64,000 nt of DNA from Pseudomonas sp. JQ170C (GCF_035581345.1 NZ_CP141608.1:2138501-2202500); one strand, 5' to 3'; positions 15,365 to 25,213 are shown, numbered from the stretch's first letter. The notes: a model not told the origin generated them from the sequence alone. Numbers and translations: made by a program.

Positions 15365-17165
15365 ACACGCTGACCACCATCACCAGCAAGGTGAAGGGCA
15401 CCCCGACCTTGACGAAGTCGGCGAAGCGGTACTGACCGGGGCCGAGAACCAGAGTATTGACCGGCGATGAGACGGGGGTCATGAACGCCGCCGAGGCCGC
15501 CAGGGCGACGATCATCGCAAAGGGGTAGGGTGAGGCACCGAGCTGTTCGGCGGTGCTGATCGCCACCGGCGCCATCAGTACCGCGGTGGCGGTGTTGGAG
15601 ATGAACAGGCCAATGATCGCGGTGATAGCGAACAGGCAGGCCAGGATCATGTACGGCCCGGCCTCGCCAAGCACCTGTACCAGGCCGTTCACCGCCAGGG
15701 CGATACCGCCGGTTTTCTGCAGGGCCAGGGCAAAGGGCAGCATGCCGACAATCAGCACCAGGCTTTGCCAGTGGATGGCCTTGTAGGCACTGTTCATGTC
15801 GATGCAGCGCCCGGCGCCCATCAGCAAGCAACCGATCAGCGCGGCGATGACATTGGGCACGACGCCACTGATCATCAGGCCGACCATCACCCCCAGGCTG
15901 ATCAAGGCATAGGGTGCCTGGTTCAGGGCCGGGGCCACGTTGTCGACCTCTGCCGGCAAGCTCAAGACCAGGAAGTCCCTGGGCTGGGCCTGCAACTGGC
16001 GCACCGCCTTCCACGGCCCGATCACCAGCAGGGTATCGCCCAGCTTGAGTTTCTCTTCCACCAATTGCTCTTCGATGGCCGTTTGGCCGCGGCGCAGACC
16101 GACCACGTTGAGGTCCCAGCGTGTGCGGAAATTAAGATCCAGCACGCTTTTACCGATCAATTGCGAGCCGGGCACCACTGCCACTTCGGCCATGCCCACG
16201 GCGTGGGACTGGTCGATGAAATAGGCTGCCTTGAAGTGCAGGGGTTCGAGCTTCATGGTCTGGCACAGGCTGCGCAGGTCGTCGCGCGGGGCGAACAGGT
16301 CGAGCAGCAGCACATCGCCTTCGTGCACGGTGGTGCTGGAGTCGGGGCTGATCACCCGGGTGGTGAACTTGTGCTGGCGCTCGATACCGACCACGTTGGC
16401 GCCATGCACGGTGCGCAGTTTCAGTTCGCTCAAGCTGTGGCCGATCAGCGGCGAGCCGGGGCGTACCCGCAGGCGCCGTTCGCGGCCGGCCAGTTTATAG
16501 TCGATGACCAGGTCCAGCAGGGTGCGGCGAGTTTGCGGGCTGCCGTCCTTGCGGACTTCGCCGCTGAGCCAGTGGCGGGTCAGGAGCATATAGCCCACGC
16601 CCAGCGCAAGGATCACCAGGCCGAACGGGGTGAAACTGAAGAAGTTGAAGCCGGGCTCGCCGTGGCGCACCAGTTCGCTGTGCACCACCACGTTGGGCGG
16701 TGTCGCCACCAGGCTGAGCATGCCGCTGATCAAACCGGCGAAACTGAGCGGCATCATCAGGCGGCTGGGCGAGACTTTCATGCGGGCGGCAATGCTCAAC
16801 ACCACCGGAATGAAAATGGCCACCACCCCGGTGGAGCTCATCACCGAACCCAGCCCGGCCACGCAGACCATCAGCAGCACCAGCAAGCGCACCTCGCTGT
16901 TGCCGGCCCGGTCGGCCATCCACTCACCGATGCGGTAGGCAATGCCGGTGCGTACCAGGCCCTCGCCGATGACAAACAGCGCAGCAATCAGCACCACGTT
17001 GGGGTCGCTGAAACCGGCGAGGGCCTCCTGGACGCTGAGAATACCGGTCAGTGGCAAGACCACGATCACCAGCAGGGCAACCACATCCATGCGTGGGCGG
17101 TTGGCGATGAACAGGGCCACGCAGGTAAACAGCAACCCCAGCACCCAGAGCAGTTCGTCGTTCAT
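15336..17165 (-). CDS. SLC13/DASS-type anion permease with tandem TrkA-C (RCK-C) domains
   Basis: 609-aa inner-membrane transporter. About five N-terminal membrane segments (1-180) are followed by two cytoplasmic TrkA-C modules (about 205-370: [25 protein letters not shown] and [26 protein letters not shown]) and a second membrane half with the [13 protein letters not shown] and [10 protein letters not shown] signatures. Relatives carry sulfate, dicarboxylates or other anions with Na+ or H+. The ATG at 17165 follows GGAAG, and the upstream frame extension reads through a REP and is rejected. It appears to be a single gene. The substrate is unknown. Confidence 0.85.
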   Translation of the reverse strand: MNDELLWVLGLLFTCVALFIANRPRMDVVALLVIVVLPLTGILSVQEALAGFSDPNVVLIAALFVIGEGLVRTGIAYRIGEWMADRAGNSEVRLLVLLMVCVAGLGSVMSSTGVVAIFIPVVLSIAARMKVSPSRLMMPLSFAGLISGMLSLVATPPNVVVHSELVRHGEPGFNFFSFTPFGLVILALGVGYMLLTRHWLSGEVRKDGSPQTRRTLLDLVIDYKLAGRERRLRVRPGSPLIGHSLSELKLRTVHGANVVGIERQHKFTTRVISPDSSTTVHEGDVLLLDLFAPRDDLRSLCQTMKLEPLHFKAAYFIDQSHAVGMAEVAVVPGSQLIGKSVLDLNFRTRWDLNVVGLRRGQTAIEEQLVEEKLKLGDTLLVIGPWKAVRQLQAQPRDFLVLSLPAEVDNVAPALNQAPYALISLGVMVGLMISGVVPNVIAALIGCLLMGAGRCIDMNSAYKAIHWQSLVLIVGMLPFALALQKTGGIALAVNGLVQVLGEAGPYMILACLFAITAIIGLFISNTATAVLMAPVAISTAEQLGASPYPFAMIVALAASAAFMTPVSSPVNTLVLGPGQYRFADFVKVGVPFTLLVMVVSVFMVPWVFPL

Positions 17166-17240
17166 GCAATCTTCCTGATACGTGAAGCTGCAAAGTCTGG
17201 CAGAAACTGCGTTTCGGTTTGTTGATTTATTACAGGCCCC

Positions 17241-17315
17241 TGTAGGAGTGGGCTTGCCCCGCGATAGTGATGTACCCGGCAACCTCGCAATCGCGGGGCA
17301 AGCCCGCTCCTACAG
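17241..17315. repeat. Two facing REPs with short spacer
   Basis: REP copies at 17241-17266 (reverse) and 17290-17315 (forward), separated by about 23 bp, in the divergent interval between the permease and the small lipoprotein gene. Confidence 0.88.
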
Positions 17316-17351
17316 TGATACAGTCGGCGTTTTTTCTCACAGGGGTGTGTC

Positions 17352-17702
17352 ATGCGGGTAGTTATGGCGGTGGTTGCTGCAGCGTTGTTGGCCGGGTGTG
17401 CGTCTTCGACCATGGAGGCGGCGCGGGCCAAGGCGCCGACCAAGAGCTTCAGCTCGGCCAAACCCGCCGACCGTGTGGCCGAGTGCATCCAGTTCGGCTG
17501 GCAGGACGAGGCGGTGTTCGGCGTTGACGCCAGTGGCTACCTGGAGCCGAACAAGCAGGGCGGCTTCACTGTTTACACCCGTGAGGCCGAATCGTTCGCC
17601 GACATCCAGTCCCAGGGTGCAACCAGCGCCGTCAGTTACTACGCGCAGAAAAACGACAGTGTCGCCCTGCGCCGCATGGCGGCTCTGGCCACCTGCCTGT
17701 AA
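17352..17702 (+). CDS. Small putative lipoprotein
   Basis: 116-aa product with a short signal peptide and lipobox LLAGC (Cys16). Downstream residues include ADRVAECIQFGWQDEAVFGVDASGY, and a Cys also lies near the end (ATCL). No function is recognised; many Pseudomonas genomes carry similar small envelope lipoproteins. It ends 4 bp before the stop of the convergent DUF1275 gene. Confidence 0.7.
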   Translation: MRVVMAVVAAALLAGCASSTMEAARAKAPTKSFSSAKPADRVAECIQFGWQDEAVFGVDASGYLEPNKQGGFTVYTREAESFADIQSQGATSAVSYYAQKNDSVALRRMAALATCL

Positions 17703-17705
17703 GGC

Positions 17706-18404
17706 TCAACGCGGCATGTAGCGCAGTTGCCAGCGCCGGGGAATCTTCAACGAGATCAACCCCAGTGCGGCAGCCAGCCCGGCGCTGAACAGCAGGGCGG
17801 CAAGGTCGAAGGCCTGCTCCAGCAAGACACCGGCGATGGCGCCAACGAACATCCCGGTCCAGGGAATCAACTGCACCCGCCAGCCCTGCCGGCGCTCGCC
17901 CAGCAGCGCCCGGCCCAGGCCTCGGCCGAAACGCGACAGCGCGCCGGTGACGTAGGTCAGGCCGATCGGCAGGCCGTTCACTTCCTCGACCACCGCATTG
18001 ATCATGCCCATGGCCGTCACCGCCGTGACCAGTGCCGGCAACTGCCAGCCCAGCGGCAGCAGGCCGGCCAGCGCCAGCAGGGCGGCGATCATCGACAGCA
18101 GCGGCCAGGGCCGGCGGCCACTGAGGCGGGCGATCACCACGCCCAGGGCGTTGCCCAGGACAAAGGCCAGCAACAGTGCGCCGATGCGCAGCACCAGGCC
18201 CCACTGACCTTCACCCAGCGATACCGCCAGGCGCGTGGTGTTGCCGCTCATGAACGAAACGAAATCGCCGGTGGCCATGAAGCCGATGGCGTCGGTCATG
18301 CCTGCCAGCACCGACAGGGCGGCGACGAAGTACAGCCCGACCTTGCCGCGCAGCCTGGCCGTTCGCAACGCCCGGGCTGAGGTGTACGAGGTTCCCGGAA
18401 GCAT
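17706..18404 (-). CDS. DUF1275 (YoaK) family membrane protein
   Basis: 232-aa integral membrane protein with about six hydrophobic helices and the DUF1275 hallmark segments SVLAGMTDAIGFMATGDFVSFMSGNTT and NGLPIGLTYVTGAL. A strong GGAGGAC ribosome site precedes ATG 18404, so the 37-residue upstream extension is rejected. The family is proposed to be a transporter, but no substrate is known. It follows the XRE-PAS regulator gene on the same strand with a 19-bp gap, so the two may be co-transcribed. Confidence 0.85.
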   Translation of the reverse strand: MLPGTSYTSARALRTARLRGKVGLYFVAALSVLAGMTDAIGFMATGDFVSFMSGNTTRLAVSLGEGQWGLVLRIGALLLAFVLGNALGVVIARLSGRRPWPLLSMIAALLALAGLLPLGWQLPALVTAVTAMGMINAVVEEVNGLPIGLTYVTGALSRFGRGLGRALLGERRQGWRVQLIPWTGMFVGAIAGVLLEQAFDLAALLFSAGLAAALGLISLKIPRRWQLRYMPR

Positions 18405-18423
18405 CCGCTGTCCTCCGTGCGGG

Positions 18424-19509
18424 TCACGCGTTCTGTTGGGCCAGGCGTGCTTCGAGGCTGGCGATGTGTGCTTCAAGGCGCTCGTGTTCGCGGCGTTCGT
18501 CACTGATGTCTTCAAACACGCTGATCAGGTGGTCCGGCTCGCCATCGGGGCGGCGCTGCAACGAGGTGCGGGCACGGACCCAAATGTAGCGGCCATCCTT
18601 GTGGCGCACACGCTTGTGCACCTCATAGCGGTTGATCTCGCCGGCCAGCAAGCGCTGCAGCAATTGCAGGTTGGCGCCCAGGTCGTCGGGGTGGGTAAGG
18701 GCCTGGAAGGTCATGTCGTAGAGCGTTTCGGCACGGTAACCGAGCAGCTCGCACAGGCTGTTGTTGACCCGCAGCCAGGTGCCATCGGGGTCGATGTAGG
18801 CCAGGGCGCCCCAGGCCAGCTCGAAGATCGCGCGAAAGCGCTCTTCGCTGTTGCGCAGCTTGGCTTCGGCGACCATGCGCTCGGTGTTGTCCATGCTGAT
18901 GCCGACCATCTTCACCGAGCGCCCGGCACTGTCGCGCACCACGGTCGCGCGCGAAGAAATCCAGCGCTGTTCGCCGTCGGGGCGGGTGATGCGGAAATCA
19001 CATTCGCAGCCGGTGCCCTCGGCCACGGCCTGGGCATACAACTGCTGCATGTGGGTGATGTCGTCTTCGGGCAGGTGCGCCCAGAAGTCTTCGTTGCGGG
19101 TGACCGGCCAGCCGTACACCTGTTCGACGTTGGGCGAGTAGGTGACCTCGTCGCTGATCAGGTTCCACTCCCAGGTGACGATACGCGCGCCTTCCTGGGC
19201 CAGCTTCATGCGGGTTTCGCTTTCCATGATCTCGGCGGTGTAGCGCCGGCGCAGGTCAGTCATCGGCAGCTCGACCACCTGATGCTGCTGGACGTTCTGC
19301 AGCGCCTCTTCGCCGTAGCGCAACCAGATCCAGTTGACCTTGAGGAACTCGGCCAGCTTGCGCAGGTTGTCGTAGTCGATTTCGCCGCCACGGGTCCATT
19401 TGTGCACTGCCGTGCGCGAGATTCCCAGGGCTGTCCCAACGGCTTGCAGGGTCAGCTTGTGATGCTCGAGCAGTTCCTTGAGGCGGAAGGCGAAACTGTT
19501 TTCCATCAT
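18424..19509 (-). CDS. XRE-type HTH regulator with two PAS domains
   Basis: About 361 aa. Residues ~5-60 form a phage-repressor-type HTH (LTLQAVGTALGISRTAVHKWTRGG). Two PAS-PAC modules follow (~100-215 with WEWNLISDEVTYSPNVEQVYGW, and ~225-340 with YIDPDGTWLRVNNSLCELLGY), then a short coiled tail. No GGDEF, EAL or kinase output domain is present, so DNA binding by the HTH is the likely output. PAS domains suggest a small ligand, redox or cofactor signal. Two adjacent ATGs (19509, 19506) are possible starts. It lies just downstream of the carnitine oxygenase reductase gene and upstream of DUF1275. Confidence 0.75.
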   Translation of the reverse strand: MMENSFAFRLKELLEHHKLTLQAVGTALGISRTAVHKWTRGGEIDYDNLRKLAEFLKVNWIWLRYGEEALQNVQQHQVVELPMTDLRRRYTAEIMESETRMKLAQEGARIVTWEWNLISDEVTYSPNVEQVYGWPVTRNEDFWAHLPEDDITHMQQLYAQAVAEGTGCECDFRITRPDGEQRWISSRATVVRDSAGRSVKMVGISMDNTERMVAEAKLRNSEERFRAIFELAWGALAYIDPDGTWLRVNNSLCELLGYRAETLYDMTFQALTHPDDLGANLQLLQRLLAGEINRYEVHKRVRHKDGRYIWVRARTSLQRRPDGEPDHLISVFEDISDERREHERLEAHIASLEARLAQQNA

Positions 19510-19585
19510 GGGGCAGGGTGTCCTGATCGGGGCCAAGAGCCTGCCAGTATACCTAAGCTGTCAACTTTGGGTTGACGGTAAAGCG

Positions 19586-19634
19586 GTCGCGGGGCAAGCC
19601 CGCTCCTACTGTAGGAGCGGGCTTGCCCCGCGAT
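19586..19634. repeat. REP pair, inverted
   Basis: Two head-to-head full REPs joined at CCTACTGTAGG, located between the cntB-like stop codon and the PAS regulator gene. Confidence 0.92.
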
Positions 19635-19639
19635 AGCGA

Positions 19640-20611
19640 TTACAAATCCAGCACCAAACGAGCCGAACGAGCCCGCGACACACACAGCATCATGCTCTGC
19701 TGCGCGGTTTTTTCGTCATCGCTCAGGTACTGGTCGTAATGCTCGGCTTCACCTTCCAGGATCGCCGTCTCGCAGGTACCGCACACGCCTTCACGGCACA
19801 GGCACTCGACCTTGGCGGCCTTGGATTTCTCAATGGCCTGGAGAATGCTCATGCCTTCTTCCACCTGCAACTCGGTGCCGGAGCGGGCCAGTACCAGGGT
19901 GAAGGCGCCGCCGGTAACCGGGGCGGCGGCGAACTGTTCCCAGTGTACGCGCTGCTCGGCGATGCCGGCCTTGGCGGCAGTGGCGATCACCGCGTCGATC
20001 AGCGGCTTGGGACCGCACACGTACAGGTGAGCATCGTCAGCCAGGCCTGCACACAGGGCGGCCAGGTCGAGCTTGCGGTCGAGGCTGTCGATGTAGAAAT
20101 GGGTATTGCCCGCATGGGGGCCGCTTTCTAGGTGGTCCTGGAACGCACCGTGCTCGGGGGCGCGGAAGGCGTAGTGCAGTTCGTAGTCGGTGGCGCCGCC
20201 TTCGAGTTCATGCAGCTGGGCCAGGAACGGGGTAATGCCGATGCCACCGGCGATCAGTACGTGGCGACCGGCGCTGGGGTCCAGGGCGAAGAGGTTGTTG
20301 GGCGTCGAGATGGTCAACGAGGTGCCCACTTCTACCTGCTGGTGCATGAACGCCGAGCCGCCCTTGGACTGCTCCTCCAGGCGCACGCCGATCTGGTAGC
20401 TGCGGGTGTCGCGCGGGTCGCTCATCAGCGAGTAGGCGTTGCTGTACTGGCTGCCGTCGGCGCCCTGCATCTGCACGATGACATGGCTGCCACCGGTAAA
20501 GGCGGGCATCGGCGCGCCGTCTTCGCGGGCCAGGGTGAAGCGCTTGATCAGCGGGGTTGCCTGCTGTACGTCGGTGACCCGCACGCTGAACATTTCATAT
20601 TTGTTGGCCAT
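19640..20611 (-). CDS. cntB: Carnitine monooxygenase reductase subunit (CntB/YeaX-type)
   Basis: 323-aa phthalate-dioxygenase-reductase-type flavoprotein. An FMN/FAD-binding barrel occupies about 1-105, an NAD(P)H domain about 110-225 (LIAGGIGITPF, YVCGPKPLI), and a C-terminal plant-type [2Fe-2S] domain carries Cys272, Cys277, Cys280 and Cys310. It passes electrons from NAD(P)H to the Rieske oxygenase encoded two genes upstream. It is the third gene of the cntA-aldehyde dehydrogenase-cntB unit. AGGTG precedes the ATG. The assignment to carnitine rests on the very clear CntA partner; the reductase family alone would not define the substrate. Confidence 0.85.
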   Translation of the reverse strand: MANKYEMFSVRVTDVQQATPLIKRFTLAREDGAPMPAFTGGSHVIVQMQGADGSQYSNAYSLMSDPRDTRSYQIGVRLEEQSKGGSAFMHQQVEVGTSLTISTPNNLFALDPSAGRHVLIAGGIGITPFLAQLHELEGGATDYELHYAFRAPEHGAFQDHLESGPHAGNTHFYIDSLDRKLDLAALCAGLADDAHLYVCGPKPLIDAVIATAAKAGIAEQRVHWEQFAAAPVTGGAFTLVLARSGTELQVEEGMSILQAIEKSKAAKVECLCREGVCGTCETAILEGEAEHYDQYLSDDEKTAQQSMMLCVSRARSARLVLDL

Positions 20612-20670
20612 GATTCACCTCGACTGCAGGGGCACGCGGCAGGCCCTGCCGCGTCCCGGAACCGGTGCGC

Positions 20671-22119
20671 TCAGATGGCGAGGCACAGGTATTTGATTTC
20701 CAGATAATCTTCGATGCCGTACTTGGAGCCTTCACGGCCCAGGCCCGATTGCTTGATGCCGCCGAACGGCGCGACCTCGTTGGAGATCAGGCCGGTGTTG
20801 ACGCCGACCATGCCGTACTCCAGCTGCTCGGCGACCTTGAACACCCGGGCGATATCGCGGCTGTAGAAGTAGGCCGCCAGGCCGTACTGGGTGGCGTTGG
20901 CCAGGGCAACGACTTCCTCGTCGGTGCTAAAGCGCACCAGCGCAGCCACCGGGCCGAAGATCTCTTCCTCCAGCAGCTCCATGCCGGGGCCGACATTGGC
21001 CAGCACGGTGGGCTCGAAGAAATTGCCGCCCAGGGCGTGGGCCTGGCCACCCAGTACCAGCTCGGCGCCTTTGCCCACGGCGTCGTCGATCAGGCTGCGA
21101 ACCTTGGCCACAGCCTTGTCGCTGATCAGCGGGCCGATCTGTGTGCCTTCGGCGCTGCCGTGGCCGACGCCCAGCTGGCGAACGCGCTCGATGAAGCGTT
21201 CGCTGAACTGCGCGTAGACGCTGTCGTGGATATAGAAGCGGTTGACGCACACGCAGGTCTGCCCGGCATTGCGGTACTTGGCGATCAGTGCGCCTTCGAC
21301 GGCGGCGTCGATATCGGCATCGCCGAACACGATGAACGGCGCGTTGCCGCCCAGCTCCAGGCTGACTTTCTTGATGGTCTCGGCGCACTGGCCCATCAGC
21401 AGGCGGCCTACCGGGGTGGAGCCGGTAAAGCTCAACTTGCGCACCGAAGGGTGGCCCGTGAACTGTGCACCGATGGCCGGGGCATCACCGGTGACCACAC
21501 TGAACACGCCCGCGGGCACACCCGCGCGTTCGGCAAGCTCGGCCAGGGCCAGGGCGCAGAACGGGGTTTCGTTGGCCGGCTTGACCACCATGGTGCAGCC
21601 GGCGGCCAGGGCCGGGGCGACCTTGCGGGTGATCATCGCCGCCGGGAAGTTCCACGGGGTGATGGCGGTGCACACGCCGATGCCTTGCTTGATGACCAGC
21701 AGGCGCTTGTCATTGGAGGGGCTGGGGATCACGTCGCCGTAGACACGCTTGCCTTCTTCGGCGAACCACTCGACGAAGGAGGCGGCGTAGCGGATTTCAC
21801 CCAGGGCCTCGTGCAGGGGCTTGCCTTGCTCGAAGGTCATCAGGCGGGCCAGGTCCTGCTCGTGTTCGAGCAGCAGCTCGAACCAGCGGCGCAGGATCTG
21901 CGCGCGGTCCTTGGCGGTGCGCGAGCGCCAGTCGGCCAGGGCGGCTTCGGCAGCCTCGATGGCGCGTACCGCTTCGGCACCGCCCATCAGCGGCACGTTG
22001 CCCAGCAGATTGCCGTTGGCAGGGTCGGTCACCGCCAGGCTGCGACCGTCATCGGCGTCGCACCAGTGCCCGGCGATATAGGCCTGCTGGCGGAACAGCT
22101 TGTTGTCGTTGAGATTCAC
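20671..22119 (-). CDS. NAD(P)-dependent aldehyde dehydrogenase (GabD-like), probable malic semialdehyde dehydrogenase
   Basis: 482-aa ALDH of the succinate-semialdehyde dehydrogenase type. Catalytic Glu255 (LELGGNAPF) and Cys289 (NAGQTCVCVNR) are present, with PWNFPAAMITRK and FTGSTPVGR nucleotide-binding motifs. Cys291 next to the catalytic Cys is typical of GabD-like enzymes. The start is GTG behind GGAG. Because it lies between the Rieske oxygenase and reductase genes of carnitine monooxygenase, whose product is malic semialdehyde, it most likely oxidises that aldehyde to malate. Activity on succinate semialdehyde is an alternative. Confidence 0.85.
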   Translation of the reverse strand: MNLNDNKLFRQQAYIAGHWCDADDGRSLAVTDPANGNLLGNVPLMGGAEAVRAIEAAEAALADWRSRTAKDRAQILRRWFELLLEHEQDLARLMTFEQGKPLHEALGEIRYAASFVEWFAEEGKRVYGDVIPSPSNDKRLLVIKQGIGVCTAITPWNFPAAMITRKVAPALAAGCTMVVKPANETPFCALALAELAERAGVPAGVFSVVTGDAPAIGAQFTGHPSVRKLSFTGSTPVGRLLMGQCAETIKKVSLELGGNAPFIVFGDADIDAAVEGALIAKYRNAGQTCVCVNRFYIHDSVYAQFSERFIERVRQLGVGHGSAEGTQIGPLISDKAVAKVRSLIDDAVGKGAELVLGGQAHALGGNFFEPTVLANVGPGMELLEEEIFGPVAALVRFSTDEEVVALANATQYGLAAYFYSRDIARVFKVAEQLEYGMVGVNTGLISNEVAPFGGIKQSGLGREGSKYGIEDYLEIKYLCLAI

Positions 22120-22170
22120 GCAAGGTACTCCGAAGCGCGCGGCAGGCGGTGAGGCCTGCCGCGCCGGTTA

Positions 22171-23292
22171 TCAGTCGTCGAGGTGGGCAACGGCGATCAG
22201 GTTGTGGAAGTGGGCGATGCCGTGCTCGCTCATGCCGCTGCGCTCGCGGTCGGCCATGATCCGGCCCTGGCCGCGGTAGCCGCGGGACTTCAGGCCTTTC
22301 TGCACGCTTTCTACCAGGCGCAGGTCTTCAGGGCGGAACACTTCGCGGTACCAGTCGATCAGCTTCTGCTGCTCTTCGGTGATGTCCTTGTTGAGGAAGT
22401 AGATGTCGTAGTGCTGCAGGGTGGTTTCGGCATCGACCGGGAACTCGTAGATCACGGTCATGAAGTTCGCTCCTGGCGGCACGTTGAACATGGTGCACGG
22501 CCAGGCCCAGAAGCCGGCGAACGAGGGGTCTTTGACCGACTCATCGAACTTGAACGACTGCTCCGACGGTTTGGCCAGGCCGTATTGCAGGGTCCAGTTG
22601 CCGTGCATGCTGTGGCTGTACTGACCCACGTCCACCGAGTCGGAGAAGCCTGGGTGGGCCGGGGCGCAGTGGTAGCACTCCAGGTAGTTGTCGACGATCG
22701 ACTTCCAGTTGGCCGGGGTGTCGCTGACAAAGCGCGCGGCCAGGTGCAGGTCGTCGATCACGCCGCACGCTTCACGCATGCGCGCTTGCAGGCCTGGCAG
22801 CTGGTCTTCGACGCTGCCGGCGTCCATGTCCATATTGATGAAGATAAAGCCTGCGTATTCCTCGACGCGCAGCTGGACCAGGGTCGAGTTCTCTTTGTCG
22901 AAGTTCACCACGTTGTCGCAGTTGCGCGCGTGGGCCAGCTCGCCGTCGAGCTTGAAGGTCCAGGCGTGGTACGGGCAGGTGATGACGTTCTTGGCCTTGC
23001 CGCTGCCGCTGAGCAGCTGGTGGCCACGGTGCGGGCAGACGTTGTAGAAGGCGCGCAGCACGCTGTCGCGGCCACGGACCACGATGATGCTTTCGCCGAT
23101 CACTTCACGGGTGATGTAGGCATTGTTCTCGGCGACTTCGCTACGGTGGCCGACGCAGATCCAGCTACGGGCGAAGATGGCTTCTTTCTCGTGCTCGAAT
23201 ACCGAGGCCTGGGTGTAGAAGGTGGCCGGAATGGTGAACGCCTCTTCGGCGTTGGCGCAGAAATCGGCGGGCAGGCGTTTGAAGTCATTCAT
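22171..23292 (-). CDS. cntA: Carnitine monooxygenase oxygenase subunit (Rieske, CntA/YeaW-type)
   Basis: 373-aa Rieske-type oxygenase that splits carnitine to trimethylamine and malic semialdehyde using O2 and electrons from CntB. The Rieske cluster ligands are Cys86, His88, Cys106 and His109 (CPHRGH, CPYHAW). The mononuclear iron ligands are His208 and His213. The bridging acidic residue is Glu205 (DNYLECYHC) rather than the Asp usual in ring-hydroxylating oxygenases; this Glu, at this numbering, is a known hallmark of CntA. The C-terminal RLVESVQKGLKSRGYRGQGR also matches YeaW as I remember it. It is the first gene of its unit, with a GTTAAC-type operator candidate upstream at 23329-23352. 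Confidence 0.93.
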   Translation of the reverse strand: MNDFKRLPADFCANAEEAFTIPATFYTQASVFEHEKEAIFARSWICVGHRSEVAENNAYITREVIGESIIVVRGRDSVLRAFYNVCPHRGHQLLSGSGKAKNVITCPYHAWTFKLDGELAHARNCDNVVNFDKENSTLVQLRVEEYAGFIFINMDMDAGSVEDQLPGLQARMREACGVIDDLHLAARFVSDTPANWKSIVDNYLECYHCAPAHPGFSDSVDVGQYSHSMHGNWTLQYGLAKPSEQSFKFDESVKDPSFAGFWAWPCTMFNVPPGANFMTVIYEFPVDAETTLQHYDIYFLNKDITEEQQKLIDWYREVFRPEDLRLVESVQKGLKSRGYRGQGRIMADRERSGMSEHGIAHFHNLIAVAHLDD

Positions 23293-23328
23293 GATCGGGT
23301 TCTCACAAGCTCGGTTTTTTAGTTATCA

Positions 23329-23352
23329 GTTAACGCGTATCTATCAGTTAAC
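23329..23352. promoter_or_regulatory. Candidate operator upstream of cntA: GTTAAC-N12-GTTAAC
   Basis: GTTAAC at 23329-23334 and 23347-23352, exactly 12 bp apart with ATCT at the same place in the spacer as in the site upstream of the BCCT gene. An 18-bp period fits binding on nearly one DNA face. Confidence 0.55.
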
Positions 23353-23390
23353 AAGTCAGGCAAAAAAATTTGGCCGTCTGCAGGAGCGCT

Positions 23391-23480
23391 TGTAGGAGCG
23401 GGCTTGCCCCGCGATACGATGTATCAGAAAGATCGCTATCGCGGGGCAAGCCCGCTCCTACAGCAAGCCTGCTCCTACAG
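23391..23480. repeat. REP cluster (two full copies plus a fragment)
   Basis: Reverse REP at 23391-23415, forward REP at 23438-23463 and a truncated forward piece to 23480, between cntA and the BCCT stop codon. Confidence 0.88.
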
Positions 23481-23487
23481 GGTGTAC

Positions 23488-25089
23488 TCAGTGCACGGCA
23501 GCAGCACTGCGGGGCGCTTTCTCCACCGGCTCTTCACCGGCCATGCGCGCCGCCTCTTCTTCGATGCGGAAGGCTGGCATCTGGCCGTAGTCCTCGAACA
23601 TCCATTTGAAGAAGCCGTAGATCTTCACCAGCAGGATCACCATGAACGGGATCGCGGTCAGGACCACGGCAGTTTTCATGGTCGACAGCGAGGCCTTGGC
23701 AAACAGCATGGCCAGCGGCACCAGGGTCAGCACCACGCACCAGAACAGGCGATGGGTGGGCGTCGGGTCGTCGCCTTCGCGCAGGTTGCGGGTGCTGGTG
23801 GCTGCCACCGCATAGGCCGCGGCGTCCATGTGCGAGGCGCAGAAGATCGCCATGATGAACAGGTACACCCCCAGGAAGACCTGACCCCACGGCAACGCCA
23901 GCAGCAGGTGAGTCACCGCCGATTCGCCGCCTTGCTCGCTGAGCATTTTCGGTACGTCCACAGCCCCGGTGATGAACTGGTGCATGCTGTAGCTTTCCAG
24001 CGCGCCGAAGAAGAACCAGCAACCGAAGCTGCCGCCCATCAACAGGGCCAGGACCACTTCCTTGATCTGGCGGCCGCGCGATACGCGGGTCACGAACATG
24101 GCTACGCCCGGAGCGTAGGACACCCACCACAGCCAGTAGAACACCGTCCAGTTACGGGTGAAGGCACCGTCACCGGCAGGGTCGGTGAACAGGCTCATGT
24201 GCACGTAGTTCTGGATCATCAGGCCAATGGAGTTGGCCGTGTTGTTGATGGTGAACTGGGTCGGACCGACCAGCAGGACCACCAGCGCAAACACCAGGGC
24301 GCCGATGCAGACCATCTTGCTCAGGCGCTGCAAGCCACCGTCGATACCGATGTAGGAGCTGAGCGAGAACATCACCGCCACGCCGCCGATCACCATCAAC
24401 TGCACGGTAAAGGTGTCCGGGGTGCCGGCCAAGTCATGCAGGCCGCGGGTCAGGGTCGAGGCGGTGAGGGCCAGCGACACGGTCAGTGCGCCCATCATGG
24501 TCAGCAGGAAAATCAGGTCGACGCTGCGGCCAACAGGGCCGGTGGCCTTGAAACCGGTCACCGCTTCGACGATCGAGGCCAGGTTCAGGCCGCTCTTCTT
24601 GCGCACGTGGAAGTGATAGGCCATCGCCAGCGAGGCCAGGGCATAGATCGACCATGCACTGACGCCCCAGTGGAAGAACGAGTAGCTGATGCTGTACTCG
24701 AGCGCCTTTGGGGTCGCGGCGGCGATGTTCAGGCCCGGGGTCTGGTAGTAGTAGGCCCACTCCATCACACCCCAGTAGAGGGTCGAGGACCCCATGCCGG
24801 CGCAGATGAACATGAACACCCAGGTGGCGGTGGCGTATTCAGGCTTGCCACTGCCCAGGCGGATGTTGCCGTATTTGCTGAAGGCCAGGTACAGCACGGC
24901 CAGGGAGCTACCGAACACCAGGACCTGGACGCTGGTACCGAAGGTGCGGGTAGAGAGCTCGAACAACTGGTTCGCCGCGCTTTCGGCCTCGGCCGGGAAG
25001 GCCGCAAGGCCAATCACGGTGAGCAGCACGGCTATCAGACTCACGGTGATCAGGAACACATCAATCTTTTTATTCTTGTGCGACATCAT
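23488..25089 (-). CDS. BCCT-family carnitine/betaine/choline transporter
   Basis: 533-aa inner-membrane carrier with twelve predicted helices. BCCT signatures include [38 protein letters not shown] (family motif around the aromatic box), [29 protein letters not shown] and an [13 protein letters not shown] segment. The cytoplasmic termini are short, as in carriers used for catabolism rather than osmotic sensing. CCAGGAGACG precedes the ATG at 25089. Position upstream of cntA, co-orientation and a shared GTTAAC operator pattern indicate it imports carnitine or a precursor such as gamma-butyrobetaine. Confidence 0.88.
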   Translation of the reverse strand: MMSHKNKKIDVFLITVSLIAVLLTVIGLAAFPAEAESAANQLFELSTRTFGTSVQVLVFGSSLAVLYLAFSKYGNIRLGSGKPEYATATWVFMFICAGMGSSTLYWGVMEWAYYYQTPGLNIAAATPKALEYSISYSFFHWGVSAWSIYALASLAMAYHFHVRKKSGLNLASIVEAVTGFKATGPVGRSVDLIFLLTMMGALTVSLALTASTLTRGLHDLAGTPDTFTVQLMVIGGVAVMFSLSSYIGIDGGLQRLSKMVCIGALVFALVVLLVGPTQFTINNTANSIGLMIQNYVHMSLFTDPAGDGAFTRNWTVFYWLWWVSYAPGVAMFVTRVSRGRQIKEVVLALLMGGSFGCWFFFGALESYSMHQFITGAVDVPKMLSEQGGESAVTHLLLALPWGQVFLGVYLFIMAIFCASHMDAAAYAVAATSTRNLREGDDPTPTHRLFWCVVLTLVPLAMLFAKASLSTMKTAVVLTAIPFMVILLVKIYGFFKWMFEDYGQMPAFRIEEEAARMAGEEPVEKAPRSAAAVH

Positions 25090-25163
25090 CGTCTCCTGGA
25101 CGTTGGCGTACTTATATACCCGGCAGGCAACCGGGGTGTTGCGGTGTTGCTCCTTCCTTGGCT

Positions 25164-25198
25164 GTTAACTAAAAGTTAACGTGAATCTTTGGGTTAAC
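25164..25198. promoter_or_regulatory. Candidate operator cluster upstream of the BCCT gene (three GTTAAC boxes)
   Basis: GTTAAC at 25164, 25175 and 25193. The last two have the same 12-bp spacing as the pair upstream of cntA, and the first two form a GTTAAC-N5-GTTAAC palindrome. Confidence 0.55.
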
Positions 25199-25203
25199 AG
25201 ATT

Positions 25204-25213
25204 TTGCATACAA
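25204..25213. promoter_or_regulatory. TTGCATACAA box near the BCCT promoter
   Basis: Exact reverse complement of the TTGTATGCAA box in the GntR/NCS1 intergenic region. It may be a GntR-type site or chance. Confidence 0.25.
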
